The translations under genes and the position numbers were made by a program. 64,000 nt of DNA. Origin: Hyaloscypha bicolor E. Taxonomy: Eukaryota; Ascomycota; Leotiomycetes; Helotiales; Hyaloscyphaceae. Within the stretch, counting starts at the first letter, position 1; every line of letters begins with the position of its first letter. A model generated the notes under the pieces. It was not told where the DNA came from. It saw nothing but the letters and a program-made list of their open reading frames with translations, and ran no database searches. Of this stretch, positions 11,191 through 21,684 are shown in pieces. The DNA lies in contig NW_020194618.1 in the NCBI RefSeq assembly GCF_002865645.1, positions 310,001-374,000 of the forward strand. The letters run 5' to 3'.

Positions 11191-13782
11191 ATAGTCGGAC
11201 TTAACGTCGCGCTAAAGGGGCCCTTCCCTTTAGTCGGGGAAAGCGAGTTGGCCCGCGAAAGCGAGTTGGCCCGCGCCGCACCAAAATTACTATACGACCG
11301 TGAATAATAATTAGGTATCATATAATAGATAATTCCCTAAATTATAGGTGATTAAAGATATAATATTCTATTACTCAAATACTATAAAATCTGTATTTTG
11401 AGCTATAGAATTAGTTAATATTACTAATCTGGGTAGTAAAGAATACAGAATTACCTTCTCCCTACCTATCCCTCTATTTATACCCCCTCTTGATCCTCTT
11501 ACCTCCTGATCTAATCCCTTAGATTCCTCTAATATTACCCGTATATATAATTAGCTAAGAGGGTTTCCCTTTGTTCGGTGAGCTTGTTTAGATGCGAGTA
11601 TCTCCGGATTAATAGGGATATCTATAAAGATTACGGGGTCTTTGGCCTGAATATGATCGAATTTAGCTTACTTCTTAGCTACCTTATTATAGAGGGATTA
11701 GTGCTTAATTCGTATAGCTTTAAGCTCGTTTTCCGTAGGTTTGTTCTGAGGATTGCGAATTAGTATTAGAAGCTCGGGGGGAATAATCGTATTAATTCCA
11801 AGAACCTGCTTCTTTATTTGTGCCTCTATATCCCTTACTATCTTCTTTCTCTCTCTCTTCGCCGCTCATATGGTGATTCCTATTCTTTTAAGAGCTTCCC
11901 TCTCAGTTGATTCGGCCTTTATAAGCTATTGTTTGGCCTTCTTTAGCTCCTCCTGAGCTATATTTCTTACTTTCGTCTTCTTCTTTTCTAGAGTATTAGA
12001 GGTATTTAACTATCCTCCTCTTTGGAAACTGAGCCGTATGTTTAGTTTAGCCTTATGCTATTTAACTTGTACTATACGAGTAATCTGGGTATCTATCTTG
12101 TATAAACTTCCAAGTATAAGGTGGTTCTTAGTAGCCTTAATTATAATTATATACTCTTTGTAAGGGGAGGAGCTTAAAGCTTCTAGGATCTTATTATCGA
12201 GATTATTGAGCTATAGAATACATTTGTTATATAAAAAAGGAGGTTTTGGAAGGGTAGGTAATTAGTATATCTCTTCTAAATCGTGAATTGGAGCGGGCGG
12301 AGGAAGAGGAAGGTCTATATCTGGTTTAGTATCTGATTTAGAACCAAACTTCAGGAATTCTGGGCTAGTGTCTTTCCGTTACTTTTTACCATATTTCTTG
12401 AGCTTCTTTTATATTACTTTAAAGCTTATAAGCCAAATTCCAGTATTCTGGAAAATGTATTTAATTATATGAACTATAAATATTTTCTCCCGTATTTTAG
12501 GGAGATTGCGAAAGAAGCACTGGATGTTATATTCTAGCTTATAGAAGCAAATTGTATTTATAATATTGACCTATTAGTAATATTTCTACTTCCTGAAAAT
12601 ACCTATATTATATGATTAAAGTAGGTGAGTTTAGTAGGAGGGAAATTAAATAATTCGTATCTTATTATAGATAGCTTTTAGGACAAAATCGTCCGCTTAG
12701 TAGCAGATTACTTTATTAATTAATAGGATACGCTATTCCTGATTAGGGCTATAGTTATTATGCTTAATAAAATAGTCTAGCCAAACCATATAAATGCCCT
12801 TATTTATATATCCGGTAGGAGAGACTATAATAATCTTATAACCGGTTATATTTTCGTAAAACTAAGAAACCATAATTATAACTTTAGGGACGATTACTAC
12901 CGGTGAAATCGCCTTACTATCTGCAGATATAGATTTAATTATTATAAGAAATATGCGATTTTCAGGTATTCTAGTATATATTTCCTTGATTCTAATTAGG
13001 ACTATTACTTCCTCCCTAGTAGGCATATAGATTTGAGCCCCCTTCTCGTCTATATTATGTATCCGATTGCTATGGCGTATACTAGTCTGCTCAAGTGCCG
13101 GACGATATTTAGTCTCAAACCAGTTGCGGAGGCTCTGTTTGGTATAGAGATTAATATGGTAGCTCGTAATAGGCTTTGTCTTAATTATATAGAGTTCTGG
13201 AGTATCTCTTAGCTATTGGGAGAACTATTTCTAAGAGGGAGCTATTTTATTATCCTCTGTTCGCATTTATGTAGTATAATTATATATTATCTGCTTTATA
13301 GCCCCTTTCCCTCTATTAATTATATGCGATATAGTATACTGAATTAATGCCGTATATTAATCTGGATATAGGATCTTGTTCTGACCCTCCTATTATATTT
13401 TCCCCCTCTCCATCTTCTTCTTCTCTCTCCACCATGCTTTCCGTATAGCATCTTTACTCTTTATCCCGTATATGCGTATAGTAGTGGTGGGAGGCTTTCC
13501 TGGGTTCTCCTTTAGGAATTAGATAGCCTTATGAAGCTTATCCTTCTCTGGCATATCGCATAGAAGCGTATTTATAGGTAGGATACTCAGGCGAGCTATT
13601 ATAGTTAAATTAGACAAATTTTGTGGGCTGGTGGTATATAAATTAATTAATTTTTACTATAGGAGTTATATACAAATTCCAAATTTATGCGTTTTGGCGC
13701 GGGCCAACTCGCTTTCGCGGGCCAACTCGCTTTCCCCGACTAAAGGGAAGGGCCCCTTTAGCGCGACGTTAAGTCCGACTAT
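11191..13782 (-). mobile_element. Fot1/pogo-type Tc1-mariner element with 87-bp TIRs
   Basis: Terminal inverted repeats of 87 bp, identical in both arms (11191-11277 and 13696-13782), begin ATAGTCGGAC. TA dinucleotides flank both ends (11189-11190 and 13783-13784), the expected Tc1/mariner target duplication. Each TIR contains a tandem duplication of an 18-bp unit (GAAAGCGAGTTGGCCCGC). The 2.6-kb size and pogo-type transposase relic on the minus strand agree with Fot1-like elements of ascomycetes. The interior is heavily RIP-degraded while the TIRs are perfect. Confidence 0.9.
11580..13554 (-). pseudogene. Pogo/Fot1-like DDE transposase, RIP-degraded
   Basis: Read on the minus strand from the ATG at 13554, one frame gives a continuous transposase-like protein with scattered TAG/TAA stops, mostly where Gln or Trp codons would be expected. 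Recognisable parts: an N-terminal helix-turn-helix-type region (MPEKDKLHKAI, then GKPPTTTIRIYGIKSKDA), the start of the DDE domain (RIHNIDEKGAQIYM, with its first Asp), SPTGYINKGIYMVWLDYFI in the middle, and a basic coiled C-terminus (EKKKTKVRNIAQEELKKAKQ). The number of stops excludes function. Product and family are inferred from the motif order, TIRs and TA flanks together. Confidence 0.8.
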
Positions 13783-13942
13783 TAATGAGGCTCTTCAAAC
13801 ATAAAAGATGCTGCTATCCCTTCGCAGCTCAGCCTTCTATGCGCGCTATGTTTTCATTTCCACACTTCTTCAGTTATTAGCCTCTAACTCCTAGCTGCTC
13901 CTACTTACCCACCTATTGAACGCCTGTCCAAACTGACGCACT

Positions 13943-14675
13943 ATGCATCATTCGAAGCTTCTTACTACGGTCATTCTTGCAATACAATTCTCCGCCGTGC
14001 AAGTAGTAGCACAAACATGCGAAAGCTACTGCACTAACTACGACCAAACCCTTGTCAACTGCAGAAGCCTTTACAGCGCCGGTGTGGTCGGTACGGGCCC
14101 TATTAGCGCTGATGCTGTAGGCTGTATGTGCGTGGGCACCGAGACCGTCACGGGCTATTACGTGCTGTCAGAGTGCTACCAGTGTTATCTCCTGACTGGC
14201 GGAGACTCTGACGTTCTTTTCGCATATGGGTTATCGCGTGCTTTACAAATTATCAGCTTGGGCCGCAGGTTGCCGAGCAATGCTGGAATCAGAACCTCCT
14301 CAACGGCAACACCGGAAAACCATGCGCCCAGGGCTCTGCACATCCATCGGCATCTGGAGCAGCGGCTACCTCCAGCAGCGTTGAGATCGTGGTATCGAGT
14401 GCTGCTTTCAGCTTTAGTAGTGTTGCAACAGCATCCGCTTCTACTGGGGTAAGTTGAACCGTCTGATTTGACATCGCCGTAGCTGACGGTTCTTCAAGGT
14501 TCTCGTTCCAGCGGCAACAACTACTGGCGCACCTACTACCGCAGCGAGTACCCCAATTACCACCGCGACGAAAAATTCATCAGCAAATAGCGTTTATGCT
14601 TCATGGGTGACAGTGCTTATTGGCGTGGTTGTCTTGTTTGTAATGATCCAATTCAACAGTCCTTCTGGTGCTTGA
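13943..14675 (+). CDS. Small cysteine-rich secreted/anchored protein
   Basis: Three exons 13943-14212, 14257-14448 and 14499-14675 give 212 residues; both introns (44 and 50 bp) are phase 0 with GT-AG ends. A signal peptide (LLTTVILAIQFSAVQVVAQ) is followed by a cysteine-rich region with nine Cys (TCESYCTNY, VGCMCVG, ECYQCYL, EQCWNQ, GKPC), then a Ser/Ala/Thr-rich stalk and a hydrophobic C-terminal segment (VYASWVTVLIGVVVLFVMI) that is a membrane anchor or GPI-type signal. No family recognised; the architecture is that of fungal surface or effector-like proteins. The first intron has a weak donor (GTTCTT) and is short, so that junction is the least certain. Composition is normal and stop-free although the gene sits between Fot1 and hAT elements. 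A promoter with a CATAAAAG box lies around 13800, just right of the Fot1 end. Confidence 0.7.
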
Positions 14676-15491
14676 TATGGGCTTGTAGATAGAATAGGAT
14701 ATGAATTGTTGAACTTTCTGATTTTGGAAGCTTTGGAGGCTTTAATACGTATAACATCTTCTGTCTAAGTTATCTTGGGGTGAAAGCGTGGTTACCTTTT
14801 GGGTGTGGGGAGGGAATTATTAGCTAGAAGCCTAAATAAATTAAGGATTGAAAGAAGCTATTATTACTAGAAGATTCTAGAAAGTATTTAACTTGTTCTG
14901 ACTCTCGTAATTTGATTACGTCTATAATAGGCCAATAAGATAAGGTTCTGTTTTCAAGGCTTAATCTTCTAAAATCCTCTTTATTTTGCTTATTACTAAA
15001 CGAGCTAGATTTTTTATATTTTTTAAAAAAAAAGCTACTTCCCCTAAAATTATTATCTAAAATAGTAAATCCCGAAGGGCCCAGAAATTTGGCTTTTGCT
15101 TAGTTTGCTATAGCAGAGTTTTTCATCTTGTCTAAGCCGGAGTAACCCTGTACCGACTTTCCGTTAAGGGCGGTACTTATATCTTAAATATTGCTTTGTA
15201 GGGTAGTTAGGATGCTTTCTCTCAAACTTTTATATGTTTCAATTTATAGATGCCATACGCCCTAATTGTCCTTGAGTTGCTTACTCAGCCGCCCGTACAA
15301 CTGAGCCCTAATGCCTGTACAGTTAAGTCATAGCCCGTATCGACTACTGCATATAGCTGAGTCGGATTCACCGAACGCTATAACTCGAGCTAATATCGCT
15401 ACTTGAGTCACCTAAAGATGCAACAGATCCAAAAATGGTTCCGAAGGGATCCTCGTCGGAGCCAAGAAAAAAAAAAAAAAAAGAACTGCCC
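14676..15491. other. Non-coding stretch before the hAT element
   Basis: Increasingly AT-rich, no gene seen. A run of 16 A at 15467-15482 ends 9 bases before the hAT target duplication and could be a retroposon tail, but no SINE promoter boxes or LINE coding are visible upstream. Confidence 0.4.
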
Positions 15492-16689
15492 CTAGAGACC
15501 AGGCTTGGCGATATTCCGGACTAATCGGTTTCTGCCGATTCGTTCCAGGGGTCTGGAACGGGCGGTAATAGAACGTTCCAATCGTTCCTAAGCGAGCTAA
15601 TCCCTGTAGATTCTCGTTATTTTATAAAGAACTTCCATTAATTATGCTATTAAGAGGCTAAAAACCATCGTATAACCTCAGAAAGGCCTTTATTAAGCCG
15701 TAGCACTACTGCGAGTAACTCTATTACTACAAGAAGTCTTTCTTACTATACCACGTTATATAATTCGTCCTTGCTTCATACGGCCACCCCCACTACTTCT
15801 ACTACGTCCACTATATCCACTACGTCCTCTACGATCTCCTGTACTAATCTCTCCATTACTATTATTACTACTATTATTCCCTCCCTAGTAATAGCTTATA
15901 GTATAATCTGGCCACTTGTAATTACTATAGTAATTACCCTATATACCTATAATCCGGATATACTCAGGGAAAATGGTATTATTGAGTCTTATACGAGTAT
16001 ATATAGTATAAAAAGTAGCCGTTATATTAACCCCTTTTCGTTAAATAAGAAGAGTATTAATATAGGACTATTACTATATAAGGACTTGACTAATTATAAT
16101 ACGATTTGGATTAATAATTATATTCTGGCCAGGAAGAGCAAGGGCTTGTTATTATTAATTATTATAGTATTATACTCTAGTTAGCTTTATTATATAGTAA
16201 AGAGTAAGGTATTATATAAAGAGAGCAAGTTATTAGCCTGTAATACCTATCATTTATTAGTCTTAAGGAAGAGGCTGGTTTATACTAAGATTAGAAGTAC
16301 TACTAGTACTAAAAGTAATAAAAGAAATAAGCCTTTAAAGATATTAGCTATTATATAATAGATAGGATCAAGGATTAAAAGCTTACTACTAGTTTGGGTT
16401 TATAGGGCCAGGACCAGGAGTAGGAGGCTATATAGGAGGACTATTACCAGGAGCAGGAGGCTATATAGGGGGATTACTACCAGGGGCTGGATTATTTAAT
16501 ATATTACTATTATATAATTAATATAATTATAAGAAGTAGAAAGAAGTAAGAGGTTCTTATATAAGTAGTAGTAATATTAATAAAGAAAAAAGGAAGTTAA
16601 AGCAGAAAAGATAGCCTTTAAATAAGAGTTATAGCTTAGAAATTTAGAAAATTTAGATAATATCTAGAAGGTTCTCTAATTATATAAGA

Positions 16690-18847
16690 ATCTTAAAGAG
16701 TATATATCTCTTTTAAACTAGCTAGTTTTAAAGAAGGTTTATAAGATCCTAGTTCTTTTCTAATACTTTAAATACTCTCTAATCTCTATTATCTCTGCTT
16801 TTATTTACTCTTTATCCTAGCTTACTATATAATATATCCCTAAAAAGACTCTCTCTAGCTTATTACTTATTAGAGGAATTAAGAGGATATTAATAGCTAT
16901 AAATAAGAGCCTTGGCTAGTATTCTCTTTATATATCCTGGCTTTATTAAGCTAAGGCCCTTTGCTTACTAATATTATATAATTCCTAGAAGTTATAATCC
17001 TTATACTTATTCTTACTTACGGATTATATAACTAAGTAAAGAGATTAAGTAATCCGATTAAAGAAGTCAAGTACTAATAGCTCTTGAAATAGCTCTTTAC
17101 TATATAAGAAAGGGGTAATATTACTTAATAGTAAAGGAATAATTTAATCTTTATAGTACTTCCAAAATTTCTTTATACTTATAAGAGCTAGAGTTATATA
17201 TTTCTTTGGCTAATTAGCCTTAATATATCTTATATAGAAGCCTGAATTAAGAATTAAGGCTATAGTATAAAAGAGAGAGAGATTAGTTCTAGTATAATAC
17301 TTATTAAGTATAATATATATAATATTAAGCTATATAAGGAATTCTTTATTTTTATTATCTTTTTTTTTCTTGAACTTAGCCTATATTATATTTAGCTAAG
17401 CTTATATAAGAAGAAAAAAGGAAAGCAAAAGACTTATAATTATTTCTTAAAAGTACTTAATTAAAATATCTATTATAAAAAATATATAATTAATAGAAGT
17501 AATATCTTTTTCTATAAAAAGAGTTACTTATATAAAAGTAGTAAGAAAGTCCCTAGTTATATAAAGCTTTTTCTAGTCTTTATAAAATAGGAAATCCTCT
17601 ATAAGATTATTCTTATAATTCCGGTAATATTTATTTATATATTCTATTTTCTTAATAAGAATAAGAAGCATTTTATATTAGCTATTCTATCTTATATAAT
17701 TATCTATTAGAATTATCCTTTTTATAAGTCTTATCTATTTAGCTATATAAGTAAGTAATTTGCAAATATAAACCATAATATTATATACTTTACTAAATAG
17801 ACCTAAGAGCTTAAACTTGACTTTCTTTCTCTTATTATTACTAATCTCTTAAGTCTATTTTTATTACTTATATAACTTAAGTTCCTCTATTTTAACTAAT
17901 TTAGAAAATAAGAAAGCTTATATTATAAGATTAATAATATAGCTAATATAGTAAATTTATATTTATTATATATTTCATTTAATATTAAGCTCTTATTTCT
18001 AATATACTTAAATTACCTTATAAAGGGTCTCGTTAGTTCTAGTATTATTACTTATAATAGCTCTAAGCTTTTATATAATACTATAGTTTTCCAGAACTAG
18101 AAAAAGAACTGAGAATTACTTTTCTTCTAAATAGCTATAGACTAGTTTAAGAGTAAGAAGGACCTTTTAATACTTAAACTTATATAAGGTAAAATAGATA
18201 TAAATAGCTAAAAAAAGAAAGTAATTTGAGAAAGTTCAAATATCTAAGGAAATATAAATATATAAGATTACTAATTAGAGAACTTATTATATAGTATCCT
18301 TATACTAAATCCAGGATTCTTTAACCTTAATAGAAATAGTAGAGTAAGATATAGGAATTATATCTTTATAAGCTTTATTTAAGAGCTAGTAAAGTATATA
18401 AAACTCTAGTTATTCTACTATATTATATAAGAGGTTTCGTATAATAATAAGAGTAATTAAGGCTTCTATAAGAACTCTTTAATCGATTTGCTATTTAAGA
18501 ACTTATAAATCAAACTTTTTTATATCTCTAAGTTCTTGAGCTTAATAATAAAGCCCTTGGATTTATTAAGTAACTTTCTCCTGGTTCTTGGAGTTAGTAG
18601 GCTTAAGGATAATAAGTAGATAATATCTTAGAATATGCTTTCTAAGGTTCCCTGTAGTAGTAGTACCGTATAGTAGTAGGAAAGAGTCTAATTAATAATA
18701 TAAATAATAAAGTAAAGCTTTATTTTTATTAGGTAATATATAATGAGAATACTTCCAAATCGGGGAAGTCCTCTTTAAATAGTCCGCAGAAGACGTTACT
18801 ATCTCGGATAATATAAGAGAATGGTCTGGTTTAATTAAAGAAGACAT
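16690..18847 (-). pseudogene. hAT transposase, RIP-degraded
   Basis: From the ATG at 18847 on the minus strand the relic begins MSSLIKPDHSLILSEIVTSS, then a BED-finger-like segment (SPIWKYSHYILPNK ... GTTTTGNLRKHI). Near the C-terminus (about 16760-16990) is the hAT dimerisation signature (SQDI, stop, REY, stop, PRLLFIAINILLIP, then SNKLERVFLGIYYIVS and IKAEIIEIREYLKY), matching the family pattern of hydrophobic IL..P, S..ERVFS and a final I.....L.. helix. More than twenty in-frame TAG/TAA codons plus small frame losses make it non-functional. Catalytic Asp/Glu positions cannot be placed reliably. Confidence 0.85.
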
Positions 18848-18964
18848 TTTGAGGATATACTCAAGGTAAATTAATCATACGGATAGATAAAAAGTAAGAA
18901 AGGGAGTATAGTGGGGGAAGTAGCGGTGGATTTGTCTACCCCTGTTATTATTGCCCTATCCCTG

Positions 18965-19055
18965 CCATTTTGGAACGTTTGGAACGTTCTATTACCGATA
19001 TTACCTAATACCAGTCGATACCGGCCGGAACGTTCCGTGGAACGTTCCAGGGTGG
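18965..19055. repeat. Subterminal GGAACGTTCC repeats of the hAT element
   Basis: Near the right end, copies and variants of the palindrome GGAACGTTCC recur (about 18970-18994, and twice at 19027-19050); related copies lie near the left end (15544-15596). Subterminal repeats are the usual binding sites of hAT transposases, so these are probably its cis-elements (inference). They also read as inverted copies of each other between the two ends. Confidence 0.65.
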
Positions 19056-19291
19056 AATATCGCCAAGCCTGCTAGAGACAAGAAAAGGAAAGTGTAACCA
19101 GGCATCAAGGGAGCCAAAACGAGCCTCTGCAGATACTCAAATGGCTCTTTAATGCATGTCAGGCTTGCTTAGCGCCTGCTCAGGCAGTGCTCAGGAATGC
19201 TCGCCCTCGGCTTAAGCTTGCTCACCTATAGCTCAGGTCCAGAGACGGAAATGGAAAATGTCATGAGAACATTCCCATACCGAATAGACTG

Positions 19292-20182
19292 TTCCCAGTA
19301 CAATTTCAGAGAACCCCACCCTTCATTTCTCAAACACGTACGGGACTACATCAAGTAATGGGACTGGAGACGGAGTGGTCTGTACCCATTCAAATCTGCT
19401 ACCCAAGTAGTTTGGAACTGACCCCCTTCTTCGAAAGGTGACAGGATTACTTTACATAGATACGGCTACCTACGGCGGCTTGACCGCAAACCAAGTTATT
19501 GGCTTCGCGACTGGCGATCTTGTAGTAAATGGGAAGATCGTTGCAAATGACATTCTAGTTGAGCTTGACAGTGGGGCTGCTACAGTTGTCGGGTAAATCG
19601 AGCATCACCTTGTATTCTCCATCAAGCAAGCTTTGCTGACGGGAACAGGCAAACCGATGCAGTGACCAGCGGGTTCAACGAAACCGGGATTCAAGGAGTT
19701 CTCCAATCTACACCCGATCGAGACCTTCTCACGGGATACTTTGCATGCGACAAACCTCCAACACGGCTTCAGCTTCCCTGTGCATCAAACTTCAAGGCTG
19801 CCGACAACGATAACAGAAGTGCCGTCAGCAAAGCAGGCTGAATTTTCAACATCCCAACAAAGTAGTGGGCAGCGATTAATAATGGGAACAACAACTGCAC
19901 CGCTGTTCTGTGGGATGAATGTTCCTAATGTTGCGGGGCTTTGGGTTGTTGGTCAACGTAAGATCTTTTTGCTTCGACCTTCCATTCTGTTGTCTAACTT
20001 GACTTACAGCATTCTCCCAGGGTCCCAAGAGACGGTTCTTCGATTAGCCCCACTGGCGGACTGTGTTTGCTTCGTCGATGTCGTCGAAGTAGGCGAGCTC
20101 GTGGAAGTTGTCGACATGGCCTCAGTTCCACTTTTCAAAGGTGCAAATCCCATCGCCCCACTCGCCGGATCATTGTCAATGT
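19292..20182 (+). pseudogene. A1 aspartic peptidase, C-terminal fragment (right half of split gene)
   Basis: The plus strand reads STISENPTLHFSNTYGTTSS, then an in-frame stop near 19410, then GLLYIDTATYGGLTANQVIG, NGKIVANDILVELDSGAATV (second active-site region, expected DTGAATV, here DSGAATV), an intron (about 19593-19650), GYFACDKPP, LQLPCASN, FNIPT, NNGNNNCTAVL and AGLWVVGQ followed by a second intron (19960-20010). This is the order of an A1 C-terminal lobe ending in the VIGDVFL-like motif. In-frame stops and a frame change make it dead. It continues directly from the sequence type reached at the end of the 8.1-8.5 kb fragment. Confidence 0.6.
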
Positions 20183-21684
20183 AAAGACTTGTTCTCTGAA
20201 ATAGCCGTTTTGGGTGTATTCTTTGTTGTTTGAATTCTTTAAAGGTGCACCTCTCGCCAGCGAGAGAATGAGACCGGTGGGATGCGGCCTCCAGAAAAGT
20301 GTACTTGCTCGATACGGAAGCCTCTGCTCATTGGCTGTACTTGTTATCCTCTGGACTTGTTTTCCGGATCACGTAAATATGTACAGTGCCTGATATACCA
20401 GTAGTGGAGAAGAAGATAATACAAATGTATTGTACACAATTGTCCAAGTTTCAAAGTCTACCTCTGCAAAGCATATGACGGAGGTTAGAGATTCGTTTCT
20501 CATTATAGGGACACGGAAGCCCGAAGGAGTCTTTATTGCACATCGCGCTCTAATCAGAATTGAAAGCGGAGATTCAATCTCGATCTCTCCCTTCCAGAGA
20601 CTGACAACCCTGTTTCCAACAGCCAATGACATGCAGCAATATGTTTATAATTATCGTTACAGCATATGCAGAGCTGATCTTTGTTGCAGGTCGCATGACC
20701 CGATCGCCATCCCCAAATGCAGCAGGAGCTAAATTTGACCGCTTCTCACCCAGAGCATGAAAGCCACCAAGCCCAGCCAAAATAGCCATCCGGATAAAAC
20801 GCATAAAGAAGGCAATTTGTTGCAAATCGCACACTAACCAAAACATGAAGCGGATGCTAAATATAGAAATATACAAGTCTAAATAGGTCTAGCAAACATG
20901 ACAGTGACCTTTGCAAGGGACGCAGGAGGCCGACGCTGAGGCCCGGTCAATTTGCCGAAGCCAGTCGGAGCTTCGGCGAAGATTATCTTCCGATATACGA
21001 CCAGTAAGGAACCAACGCCCTAGGGTTATGCTTACTATATAATTGCGTTAGTATTGGGATATGGAATGTGAGAAATGGTTAAATTGTGTAATATGGATGG
21101 GTGGGGAGATTTATGGGGCAAAAGGGGTTTGGATTGTGTTCAGGGGTAACTCGAAGCCCTTAACTTCCGAATCTAAAACCTTTCATGCAGCCCAGCGGCA
21201 CCCCCCTTCCATTCTCACTCAGATCTCCCCCCATTGCATTGATTCGTGGTTGCAATCCCATCATCTACCATCCAAGCAGCCACCACCACCTGCCAAGCCT
21301 GGGGTAGTGTGCGGTAGTCAAGCGGCAGAAGAGTAGACTTCGATGTTGGAAGTGGGGCGTGTTGTTGAGAACTCGGTCACGGTACTGATTGCTTGCTATG
21401 AGAGGAGAGGTGGAGGTCTAGATAGTGTTTGTGAAGTGGTCATCTCCGTATCTGCAGGCTCACTTGCTCAAGGGTTTGTTACCCCTATTCCGATAGCCGG
21501 ATTAAGCGAGACTCTGCTGGTATGCCATCAACAATCTCCTCTTATTTAGTAGATGCAAGCAGACAGCACCAAGTTCCGCTCAATTATATTAATCTCCTCT
21601 CCGTTGTTTCGGAACCGATCGAAGCTTCACAACACATAAGGACGTAGCACTTTTTTTCTAGAAAGCGGCTGTTTGTCATGTCTC
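20183..21684. other. Intergenic, no convincing gene
   Basis: Many short overlapping frames on both strands, none with recognisable content. A small hairpin-like motif (AAGCCAGTCGGAGCTTCGGC) lies near 20957. No repeat recognised. Confidence 0.4.

Larger units (their letters stand above)
15500..19071 (-). mobile_element. hAT-family DNA transposon, RIP-degraded
   Basis: Both ends start CAGGCTTGGCGATATTCC in inverted orientation (18 bp perfect: 15500-15517 and 19054-19071). The element is flanked by an exact 8-bp direct repeat CTAGAGAC (15492-15499 and 19072-19079), the hallmark target duplication of hAT transposases. The transposase relic lies on the minus strand (16690-18847). About 1.1 kb at the left end (15600-16690) has no recognised product; the plus-strand open frame at 15771-16184 there has a biased Thr/Ile/Ser composition and is probably chance. 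Confidence 0.92.
8501..19291. mobile_element. Nested repeat island splitting the A1 peptidase gene
   Basis: About 10.8 kb between the two peptidase fragments. It contains, in order, a PIF/Harbinger-like TIR element, a GTCGG MITE, a 40-bp inverted-repeat element, a Fot1/pogo element, one intact-looking secreted-protein gene, and a hAT element. Both edges carry low-complexity GCTCAGG/GGCTCGGCT-rich DNA (8508-8558, 9722-9780 and 19160-19235), which may be the two ends of an outermost element opened by the later insertions. A 7-bp direct repeat TTCCCAG occurs at 8494-8500 and 19292-19298 and could be a target duplication, but 7 bp can match by chance. Confidence 0.55.

Noticed and set aside
13943..14452. 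Secreted protein as one unspliced 169-codon frame
   Set aside because: After residue 90 the frame becomes Arg/His-rich noise, while two GT-AG introns restore a Cys-containing, Ser/Thr-rich, anchored C-terminus.
15771..16184. 137-codon plus-strand frame inside the hAT element
   Set aside because: Thr/Ile/Ser-biased, no motif, antisense end of a RIP-mutated element; likely chance.
20369..20876. Overlapping 87-100 codon frames on both strands
   Set aside because: No motif, no splice continuation, contradictory frames.
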